Assembly: GCA_017481065.1 (NCBI GenBank)
Contig: JAFUPT010000168.1
Coordinates: 1 to 18,675, forward strand
DNA length: 18,675 nucleotides
Direction: 5' to 3'
Origin: Clostridia bacterium
Lineage (GTDB): Bacteria; Bacillota_A; Clostridia; Christensenellales; Aristaeellaceae
In this document: one piece after another, positions 12,761 through 18,675 of the stretch
Layout: every line of letters begins with the position of its first letter
Position numbering within the stretch: the stretch's first letter is position 1
The notes under the pieces: generated by a model
What the model was told of the DNA's origin: nothing
What the model saw: the letters and a program-made list of their open reading frames with translations, nothing else
Database searches by the model: none
Made by a program: the position numbers and the translations under genes

Positions 12761-12789
12761 ATTATAATCCCATGCGCCGCCGGATGCAA
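12761..12789 (-). promoter_or_regulatory. Promoter of the FHA-nudC unit
   Basis: On the minus strand a perfect TATAAT (12766-12761) is preceded after 17 nt by TTGCAT (12789-12784), a -35 box with three of six matches. It lies 37 nt upstream of the GTG start of the FHA gene, with AAAGGAG between them. Confidence 0.65.
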
Positions 12790-12800
12790 GGGGGAGGAAA

Positions 12801-12840
12801 CCGCTGCCCCGGACCCCGGCAGGGGAAATGATTTCCCCCG
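12801..12840. repeat. Partial repeat composite in the divergent promoter region
   Basis: GGGGAAAT (12822-12829) and ATTTCCCC (12831-12838) around one G form the palindrome found in the gene-end composites, preceded by CCGCTGCCCCGGACCCC, which resembles the 18430-18447 stretch. This copy is not next to a stop codon; it sits between the two divergent promoters. Confidence 0.6.
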
Positions 12841-12898
12841 CCTCTCCCCTTTTCTACAAATTCCCACCCAAAAAATCGCAATTTGTCTACCATTTGTA

Positions 12899-12917
12899 CA
12901 TGTATACATGCTATAAT
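12899..12917 (+). promoter_or_regulatory. Extended -10 promoter of the TSUP gene with an adjacent perfect palindrome
   Basis: TGC precedes a perfect TATAAT (12912-12917), giving an extended -10 box; no good -35 box is present at normal spacing. Directly upstream is the perfect 12-bp palindrome CATGTATACATG (12899-12910), occupying the spacer where a repressor could block polymerase. AAGGAG and ATG follow at 12931-12948. Confidence 0.6.
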
Positions 12918-12945
12918 AGAGATGAATAAAAAGGAGTGATACCTT

Positions 12946-13701
12946 ATGGAGCTGAGTCTGGAAACATATCTGATCGTTTTGCCCATGGTGTTCCTTGCGG
13001 CGCTGGTGGATTCCATCGGCGGCGGCGGCGGGCTGATTTCCCTGCCGGCATATACGCTTGCGGGCCTGCCCTATGGCCTGGCCTCGGGCTGCAACAAATT
13101 TTCCGCCTGTTTCGGCACGATGTCGGCCACGGTGCGCTTTTTCAAGAGCGGCAAAATCCTGTGGGCCCCGGCGCTGTGGGCGGCGGTTGCGGCGCTGCCG
13201 GGCGCATGGTTCGGCACCTGGGTTTCCAACCAGCTGAGCAATGATTTCATGAATATCTTCATGATCTGCGCCATTCCGGTGGTGGCGGTGCTGGTGCTGC
13301 TGAAAAAGAATGACGCCGTGGAATCCAAGCCCATGACCAAGCTGCGCCTGGTGCTCTGCGGCGTATCGGGCCTGTGCGTGGGCTTCTATGATGGCTTCTT
13401 CGGCCCCGGAACCGGCACCTTCCTCATCCTGCTCTTTACATCCCTCACCGGCATGGATATGGTCACAGCCTCCGCCACCGCGAAGCCCGTGAACCTGGCG
13501 AGCAATATCTCCTCCCTGATCACCCGCATTGCCTCCGGCCAGGTGCTCTTTGCGCTGGCAGCGCCCGCCGTGCTGTTCAGCGTCAGCGGCGCATGGATCG
13601 GCTCCAAGCTGGCCCTCACCCGGGGCGCGCGCTTCATTCGCTATGTTATGCTGGGCGTGCTGGCGCTGCTGGTGGTGAGCTTGATTGTAGAGATGATTTG
13701 A
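12946..13701 (+). CDS. TSUP-family (TauE/SafE) sulfite/organosulfonate transporter-like permease
   Basis: A 251-residue, very hydrophobic membrane protein with about eight predicted helices in two related halves. The family pattern is seen as VDSIGGGGGLISLPAY in the first half (22-37) and GFYDGFFGPGTGTFL in the second (about 145-160). TSUP members export or import small anions such as sulfite, sulfoacetate or thiosulfate; the substrate here cannot be inferred. AAGGAG lies nine bases before ATG. It is the first gene of the rightward block, with its own extended -10 promoter and a possible operator. The next gene starts 61 nt downstream; no terminator is visible between them. Confidence 0.88.
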   Translation: MELSLETYLIVLPMVFLAALVDSIGGGGGLISLPAYTLAGLPYGLASGCNKFSACFGTMSATVRFFKSGKILWAPALWAAVAALPGAWFGTWVSNQLSNDFMNIFMICAIPVVAVLVLLKKNDAVESKPMTKLRLVLCGVSGLCVGFYDGFFGPGTGTFLILLFTSLTGMDMVTASATAKPVNLASNISSLITRIASGQVLFALAAPAVLFSVSGAWIGSKLALTRGARFIRYVMLGVLALLVVSLIVEMI

Positions 13702-13762
13702 TTGTTTAATCCCGGTGCTTTTCGCCGATACTCTTGGCAAAGAACCCCTCAGGAGGTAAAAA

Positions 13763-15526
13763 ATGAGACGAAAGCCCACCCTCTTCCTCAGAAGCGCCCT
13801 TGCCCTGCTGCTGTGCCTGCTCGCCTGCCTGCCCGCGCAGGCGGAGGTGATGGCCAGCCGCATCGAGGATGACGGCCTGATCCGCGTTTACTTAAAGTCC
13901 CTCTCCGATCCGGAAAACCTCACCCTTACCCTCGAGGGCAGCTATACCGTGGAGCACGACGCCGGCTTCCGCTTCGATTCCGGCACGGAGCTGGTGCTCT
14001 CTGCGGCGGATGGCCAGGTATACCTCTCCGTCGGCGGACTCACGCTGGCCATGGGCCCGGCCCTCACCCTTACCCGGCAGGCGAGCGAAGCGGAGGAAAA
14101 GGGCCTCTATATCGCCGAATCTGAGAAGAATAATATCTACGAGGGCGATCTCACCGTCAGCCTCTCCGAAGGCGGCGGCCTCTTCCCGGTGCTCACCATC
14201 GCCATGGAGGATTACCTCTGCGGCGTTGTCGCCTATGAAATGAGCGATTCCTGGCCCATCGAAGCCCTGAAGGCCCAGGCCGTGGCCGCCCGCACTTACG
14301 CCATGCAGCGCAAGCAGAGCGCGGGCGACCGGGGCTATGATGTGGTGGATACCACCGGCGACCAGGTGTTCAAGGGCCTCGATCCCAGCTATACGAATGT
14401 AATACAGGCAGTGAAGGAAACCAGCGGCGTGGTGGGCACCTGGCGAAACGGCTTTGCCAGCTGCTATTACACCGCCAGCAACGGCGGCGAAGTGGCGCTG
14501 CCCACGGATGTGTGGGGCGGGGATGGCGATTATGGCTATCTCGAGCGCAAGGATGATCCCTATGATCTGGAAAATCCCTCCAGCATGGTGATCTCCACCA
14601 GCATCCAGCCGGATGGCAGCGGAAATCCCGAGCTGCTGGAAATGCTCAATGCCGGCCTCCTCGAAGCCGCGCAGGCCCAGGGCCTGTCCACCGAAGGCCT
14701 GCAGCTGGAGCAGATCATCTCCGTGGAGGCCATCTCCCCGGTGGCGGAGGATACCCGCATGTACGGCAAGCTCCGCTTCACCATCGGCACCAGCGCCCTG
14801 GAAACCCGCTATGAAGCAGCGGAGGGCGACGCCGGCTTCCTGCGCGCACCCACCGATAGCCCGGCGGCCAACCTTGCCCTCTACGGCATGGATTACCTGC
14901 GCCGCCTGCTGCTCCAAAGCCCCTTCGTGCAGGCGACTACCCGCGAAATGCTCGATACCCCGCTGGTGGTGGATATCGATGTCTATGCCCAGCTCAAGGA
15001 TGGGCTCGGCCTCTCCATGAACAGCAGCGATTGCGAGCTGGTGAGCGTGAAAAAGGATAATGAGCGCGGCTTCGTGATCGAAATGCGGCGCTTTGGCCAC
15101 GGCGTGGGCATGAGCCAGCGCGGCGCCCAGCAGATGGCGGGCGAGCATGGCAAGGGCTGGATGGAAATCATCGCCTTCTATTATCCCGGCATGCAGCTCG
15201 AGCGCATCGAATGGGAAACTCCCGAGCTGGAAGCCATCGATGAACTGCCCGATCATGTGGGCCGCGCCCGCCCTACGCCCACCCCAGCGCCCGCGCCCGC
15301 GCCCCTGCCCCCGCTTGAGGATGGCGAGTATTATGCGGTGGTCACCGTCGAATCCTCCACGCTGAATATGCGCGCCGAGCCCGGCACCCATTCCGCCGTG
15401 CTCACCCACATGGACAACGGCCGCCGCGTCATCGTCTGCGGCGATGCGGATGAAAATGGCTGGGTCCCGGTGAAAACCGCCGAATATTCCGGTTTCGTGA
15501 AGATGGAATACCTAACTGCCGAATAG
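13763..15526 (+). CDS. Exported SpoIID/LytB-domain protein with C-terminal SH3-like domain
   Basis: A 587-residue secreted protein. A signal peptide (about 1-27, ending PAQA) precedes the SpoIID domain (about 135-495). The conserved VVAYEM...EALKAQAVAARTYA block holds E159, which aligns with the catalytic Glu of SpoIID lytic transglycosylases, and the late FGHGVGMSQRGAQQMA block is intact. A Pro-rich linker (about 505-520) joins a C-terminal SH3b domain, a likely wall-binding module. SpoIID degrades denuded glycan strands during engulfment in spore formers, but LytB-type relatives act elsewhere, and the extra SH3 domain favours a broader wall-remodelling role. AGGAGG lies six bases before ATG. 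Length exceeds classical SpoIID (about 340) because of a long N-terminal region and the SH3 module. Confidence 0.87.
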   Translation: MRRKPTLFLRSALALLLCLLACLPAQAEVMASRIEDDGLIRVYLKSLSDPENLTLTLEGSYTVEHDAGFRFDSGTELVLSAADGQVYLSVGGLTLAMGPALTLTRQASEAEEKGLYIAESEKNNIYEGDLTVSLSEGGGLFPVLTIAMEDYLCGVVAYEMSDSWPIEALKAQAVAARTYAMQRKQSAGDRGYDVVDTTGDQVFKGLDPSYTNVIQAVKETSGVVGTWRNGFASCYYTASNGGEVALPTDVWGGDGDYGYLERKDDPYDLENPSSMVISTSIQPDGSGNPELLEMLNAGLLEAAQAQGLSTEGLQLEQIISVEAISPVAEDTRMYGKLRFTIGTSALETRYEAAEGDAGFLRAPTDSPAANLALYGMDYLRRLLLQSPFVQATTREMLDTPLVVDIDVYAQLKDGLGLSMNSSDCELVSVKKDNERGFVIEMRRFGHGVGMSQRGAQQMAGEHGKGWMEIIAFYYPGMQLERIEWETPELEAIDELPDHVGRARPTPTPAPAPAPLPPLEDGEYYAVVTVESSTLNMRAEPGTHSAVLTHMDNGRRVIVCGDADENGWVPVKTAEYSGFVKMEYLTAE

Positions 15527-15583
15527 CCGGCAGGGCCGGCGGATTTCCAGAGGATCCCCCTCGCTGATTTATATAGACGCAGC

Positions 15584-15603
15584 GCGGGATGCCCGCATCC
15601 CGC
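15584..15603. repeat. GCGGGATG hairpin module
   Basis: GCGGGATG (15584-15591) and CATCCCGC (15596-15603) around CCCG. It is related to the 5374 and 11047 hairpins but has the loop changed and the CTACG tail absent. It is the only structure in the 119-bp spacer. No T tract follows, so it is not a standard terminator. Confidence 0.6.
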
Positions 15604-15645
15604 CGCAAAAGCATATATTCATTTCAATAAAATTTACTGCAGCAA

Positions 15646-17616
15646 ATGAAAAATCTCTCCCGGCTCACAGCCATTCTGGCGGCAATTGTCCTGCTCGCGT
15701 CGATCCTCCCGGTCGGCGCGCTTGCGCTGTCCGGAAGCGATCCCCTGCTCTACGCCAACCTCTCCCGCGCAGATTTCTCCTTCGATTATATCCCCGTGGC
15801 CAACAGCGAATATGCCCTCTATCTCTTCTCCGCCGATGGCGGCGAGGTGCAGGCCCGGGCGCAGCTGATGGAAAATGGCGAAACCATCGCCGAGGGCGAG
15901 GGCTTCGGGGAAATCCTCTCCGCATGGCTGGTGGCGGGCACGAAATATACCGTCCGCGTCCATGGCAGCGGCAACGCCGTGATCGAGCTCGCCCGCAGCA
16001 CCATGAGCCGCTGCTACAACCAGGCCCTCGAGGTGGCGGAAAATGCATCCCAGGGCAAGATGATCGCCCGGGAATTCGATGCCCACTGGTATTCCTTCCG
16101 GGCGGAGGATTCCACCCTGCTGATGCTCACCGCCGTGCCCGAGGATAGAAACCTTGCCCTCAATGCCTGGCTCTTTGATGATACCGGCGCCCTCGTCTCC
16201 GCCTTTGATACCCTGCCCGGCGGCGCGTGCATGCTGCTGGCGGAAACCCAGTCCGGCAGGAATTATTTCCTGCGCGTCTGCGCCCCCGATGGCGGCACCG
16301 GCTATTACAGCCTGAATCTCAACCGCTCCGATGGCCCGGATTTTGCCGGGGCCCTGCGCTTTTCCCAGCAGGAATATACCCTCGCCGCCGGGGACATGCT
16401 GAACCTGGCGGAGTTCATCTCCGGCGAGCCGCTGCTCTGGGTTTCGGATAATCCCGCCGTCGCCGCAGCAGCCCAGGATGGCTCCATCCTCGGCTTTGCC
16501 CCCGGCGAGGCCCGCGTCACCGCCTATGGCCTGAGCTCCCAGGCGGTCTGCACGGTCATCGTGGAGCATGTGCCCCTCGAGGGCGTCGAAATTCCCGAAA
16601 CGGAAATCACCCTCGCCGCCGGGGATAAGCTGGCCCCGGAGATACGCCTCATTCCGGAAAACGCCTCCGAGCGCCGCCTGCGCTATATCATCGCCGACCG
16701 CAGCGTGGCCAGCGTGAACAGCGATGGCGTGCTCACCGGCGTTTCTCCGGGTGAAACCACGCTCACCGTGCGCTCCAGCTCCGGCAGTGCCGGGGCCTCG
16801 GTCCGCGTCATCGTCACCCCCGCCGAAAAGAAGTACCGCGCCCTGCTCATCGGCGAACAAAACTATCCCTTCGCCGAAAATACCGAGCGCAAGGGCAGCG
16901 AAAATTCCGTGCAGGCCATCGCCAGCCTGCTGGATACCGTGGATTTTGACGGCGCAAAGTTTGAAACCCGCACCGCCGCCGATCTCTCCAAGGCGGAGCT
17001 GATCGCCAAAATCCGCGAAACCTTCTCCGGCGCTTCCGAGCAGGATGTTTCCCTGCTCTACATCAACAGCCACGGCAGCTACGAGGGCGGCATGAGCTTC
17101 CTCGAGCTCTCCGATGGCTCCACCCTCTCCGCCCGGGATCTCGAGCGCGAGCTGCGGGGCATTCCCGGCGCCATCGTGGTGATGATCGATTGCTGCGGCT
17201 CCGGCGGGGCCATCGGCAAAGCCAGCGACCGGGCGGATTTCGCCAAGGGAATCACCGGGGCCTTCTCCGGGGCAGCCATCCGGGGCAGCAAATTCAAGGT
17301 GCTCGCCAGCGCCGGGCTGGATGAAGATTCTTTCCGCATCGCCTTCAATGAAAATGCCGCTTCCGGCGTGATGGCCACCGTGTTCGCCCGTTCGCTCTGC
17401 GATGGCGCGGGCTGGAGCATCGATCGCGGCGCGCGCAAATCCATGGGTGCGGATATCAATTATGATGGCAGCATCACCCTGGATGAACTCTATCTCTATA
17501 TGTCCGCCCGCGTGAATTGGTATCTCGGCATCGCCTCCGAGCTCACCGGCGAGGATTACCGCCAGAGCGTACAGGTCTATCCCGAAGGAGATCCCTTCAT
17601 TCTCTTTGAAAGGTAG
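15646..17616 (+). CDS. Exported caspase-like cysteine protease with Ig-like (BIG2) domains
   Basis: A 656-residue secreted protein. A signal peptide (about 1-28) precedes a beta-rich region (about 45-225) that looks like two PPC-type domains, then two BIG2-like Ig domains (about 235-306 and 313-391), then a caspase-fold domain (about 397-656). The catalytic pair is H476 (NSHGS) and C517 within IDCCGSGG, which aligns with the DSCHSG motif of metacaspases. Near the end D603, N605, D607, S609 and E614 form an EF-hand or dockerin-like calcium loop, unusual for this domain. Target and cleavage specificity are unknown. No good ribosome binding site precedes ATG 15646. It ends nine bases before nadE, so the two are probably cotranscribed. 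Confidence 0.82.
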   Translation: MKNLSRLTAILAAIVLLASILPVGALALSGSDPLLYANLSRADFSFDYIPVANSEYALYLFSADGGEVQARAQLMENGETIAEGEGFGEILSAWLVAGTKYTVRVHGSGNAVIELARSTMSRCYNQALEVAENASQGKMIAREFDAHWYSFRAEDSTLLMLTAVPEDRNLALNAWLFDDTGALVSAFDTLPGGACMLLAETQSGRNYFLRVCAPDGGTGYYSLNLNRSDGPDFAGALRFSQQEYTLAAGDMLNLAEFISGEPLLWVSDNPAVAAAAQDGSILGFAPGEARVTAYGLSSQAVCTVIVEHVPLEGVEIPETEITLAAGDKLAPEIRLIPENASERRLRYIIADRSVASVNSDGVLTGVSPGETTLTVRSSSGSAGASVRVIVTPAEKKYRALLIGEQNYPFAENTERKGSENSVQAIASLLDTVDFDGAKFETRTAADLSKAELIAKIRETFSGASEQDVSLLYINSHGSYEGGMSFLELSDGSTLSARDLERELRGIPGAIVVMIDCCGSGGAIGKASDRADFAKGITGAFSGAAIRGSKFKVLASAGLDEDSFRIAFNENAASGVMATVFARSLCDGAGWSIDRGARKSMGADINYDGSITLDELYLYMSARVNWYLGIASELTGEDYRQSVQVYPEGDPFILFER

Positions 17617-17625
17617 GAATGATCT

Positions 17626-18381
17626 ATGATTTTTGATGCAGTAAAGGTAAAAAACCAGATTGTGGAATGGATTCGCAATTGGTTCGAGGAAAACGGCAAG
17701 GGCTGCACCGCCGTGCTCGGCATTTCCGGCGGCAAGGATAGCTCCGTTGTCGCCGCCCTCTGCGTGGAAGCCCTCGGAAAGGACCGGGTCTTCGGCGTGC
17801 TCATGCCCAATGGCGAGCAGTTTGATATCGATGTCTCCCGCGCGCTGGTGGATCACTTGGGCATCCGCTCCGTGGTCATCAATATCCATGATGCCTTCCA
17901 GGGCATGATGGGCCAGCTCAGCGCCGTCCTGCCCGAAATTTCGCCCCAGTCCGTGCAGAACCTGCCGCCCCGCCTGCGCATGGCCGCGGTCTATGCCGTG
18001 TCCCAGTCCGTCAATGGCCGCGTGGCCAATACCTGCAATCTATCCGAGGACTGGGTGGGCTATTCCACCCGCTACGGCGATTCCGTGGGCGATTTCAGCC
18101 CCCTATCCAGCCTCACCGTGCAGGAAGTCAAGGCCGTCGGCCGCGCCCTGGGACTCCCGGATATGTTTGTGGATAAAACCCCCATCGATGGCCTCTGTGG
18201 CAAGACCGATGAAGATAACCTCGGCTTCACCTATGCCGCCCTCGACCGCTATATCCGCTCCGGCGAAATCGATGATCCCGCCGCCAAGGAGCGCATCGAC
18301 CGCCTCCACCGCATCAACCTCTTCAAGCTCCAGCTCATGCCCATGTTCCACATGGCCGAGGAGGATTTCAGCCGGTATTGA
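17626..18381 (+). CDS. nadE: NAD(+) synthase, ammonia-dependent type
   Basis: A 251-residue cytosolic enzyme that adenylates nicotinate adenine dinucleotide and amidates it to NAD, the last step of NAD synthesis. The ATP pyrophosphatase loop is SGGKDSS (34-40); NTCNLSEDWVGYSTRYGD and KTDEDNLGFTY are the substrate-binding blocks. There is no N-terminal glutaminase domain, so ammonia or a separate amidase must supply nitrogen. ATG at 17626 follows the protease stop by nine bases, with AGGA upstream. A tandem-repeat tail, hairpin composite and strong terminator follow. With nudC in the same window, both a maker and a breaker of NAD are encoded, though in different units. Confidence 0.94.
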   Translation: MIFDAVKVKNQIVEWIRNWFEENGKGCTAVLGISGGKDSSVVAALCVEALGKDRVFGVLMPNGEQFDIDVSRALVDHLGIRSVVINIHDAFQGMMGQLSAVLPEISPQSVQNLPPRLRMAAVYAVSQSVNGRVANTCNLSEDWVGYSTRYGDSVGDFSPLSSLTVQEVKAVGRALGLPDMFVDKTPIDGLCGKTDEDNLGFTYAALDRYIRSGEIDDPAAKERIDRLHRINLFKLQLMPMFHMAEEDFSRY

Positions 18382-18387
18382 CGGGGG

Positions 18388-18498
18388 ATACGCTGGGGGA
18401 GACGCTGGAGTTACGCTGAGGAGACGCTGGGGCGCTGCCCCAGACCCTGTTGGGGACGCTGTCCCCAAACCCCTGCAAGGGGAAATGATTTCCCCTTG
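18388..18498 (+). repeat. Gene-end repeat composite after nadE, with tandem ACGCTG units
   Basis: ACGCTG occurs at 18390, 18402, 18413 and 18424, spaced 12, 11 and 11 nt, just after the nadE stop. Then CTGGGGC (18427-18433) / GCCCCAG (18437-18443), loop GCT; TTGGGGAC (18450-18457) / GTCCCCAA (18461-18468), loop GCT; and CAAGGGGAAAT (18476-18486) / ATTTCCCCTTG (18488-18498) around one G. This is the same order relative to the gene as in the four minus-strand copies. Confidence 0.7.
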
Positions 18499-18510
18499 AC
18501 CCCTCAGAAT

Positions 18511-18543
18511 AAAAAATCGTGCCGGACAGCGGCACGATTTTTT
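18511..18543. terminator. Rho-independent terminator of nadE, bidirectional
   Basis: A 14-bp perfect stem with loop GACAG; the arms begin with six A and end with six T residues, so it should work on both strands. Its core is the reverse complement of the hairpin at 5472-5502, apart from one base and the outer A/T tracts. It closes the caspase-nadE transcript. Confidence 0.88.
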
Positions 18544-18563
18544 GGATATAGGGGAGAATTCAT

Positions 18564-18610
18564 GCCTCCCCTGTGCAAGGGGAGGTGGCGCGCCGCGCCG
18601 GAGGGGTTGT
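18564..18610 (+). repeat. GGCTCCCC-type repeat, copy D
   Basis: GCCTCCCCTGTGCAAGGGG opens this unit, followed by GGCGC/GCGCC around GCC and the constant GGAGGGGTTGT end. The second hairpin arms differ from copies A and C but remain self-complementary. The remaining 65 bp to the window end shows no gene; its last bases resemble the start of a GGCGGGATG hairpin cut by the edge. Confidence 0.65.
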
Positions 18611-18675
18611 AAAACCCGGCGCAGCTGTGTGCGCCCGCAAACGGAAGTATACTTACGGCGGCATGAGGCAACCCG

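Noticed and set aside
12725..12945. Small gene in the divergent region
   Set aside because: No frame has a start with a ribosome binding site; the space is filled by two promoters, a palindrome and a repeat.
13892..15409. 505-codon minus-strand frame over the SpoIID gene
   Set aside because: Antisense shadow with His/Gly/Ala-rich composition and no ribosome binding site or motif.
15634..17889. 751-codon open frame antisense to the caspase-like gene and the start of nadE
   Set aside because: It is opposite a gene with clear domains, has low-complexity Gly/Ala/His-rich composition with no recognisable motif, and similar long antisense frames occur over pepV and the SpoIID gene, as expected from GC-rich codon bias.

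Overview
The window looks like chromosome from a GC-rich member of the Firmicutes, class Clostridia; an uncultured gut lineage such as Christensenellales or Oscillospirales is a guess at order level. The best markers are the fusion of IspH to ribosomal protein S1 preceded by cmk and plsC (a clostridial arrangement), a SpoIID-type protein, a PepV dipeptidase and Gram-positive ribosome binding sites. No rRNA, tRNA, CRISPR array, prophage or recognisable insertion sequence was seen.

Layout. Positions 1-12724 are transcribed leftwards (minus strand). In transcription order they hold an FHA-domain membrane protein and NudC (1-nt gap), a RodA/FtsW-type SEDS protein and a class B PBP (GTGA overlap), a small DUF559 endonuclease-like gene, uvrC, pepV, then cmk, plsC and the ispH-rpsA fusion, closed by tandem rho-independent terminators. 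A divergent promoter region at about 12725-12945 separates this block from plus-strand genes: a TSUP permease, an exported SpoIID/LytB protein with an SH3 domain, an exported caspase-like protease with Ig-like domains, and nadE. Shared themes are cell-envelope assembly (FHA, SEDS, PBP, SpoIID, PlsC), NAD metabolism (NudC, NadE) and housekeeping (S1, Cmk, UvrC).

The unusual part is between the genes. Nearly every spacer is built from a small set of GC-rich repeat modules, each a hairpin in a constant sequence frame. Within a module type the arms change between copies but stay complementary, while the loops (GAA/TTC, AGC/GCT) and flanks are kept. One composite module lies 16-45 nt after the stop codons of five genes (pepV, uvrC, the PBP gene, nudC, nadE), always in the same orientation relative to the gene. 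Two long spacers (5239-5580 and 10955-11241) carry the same modules in the same order. Another module family flanks the DUF559 gene as an inverted pair, and its left copy overlaps that gene's stop codon. This repeat system and its possible link to DUF559 are the best candidates here for something undescribed.

A second oddity is ispH: the conserved N-terminal Gly-Phe-Cys-Phe-Gly iron-sulfur motif is encoded upstream of every ATG, GTG or TTG in the frame, so the gene appears to start at a rare codon (best candidate ATT at 2115) or the sequence contains an error.
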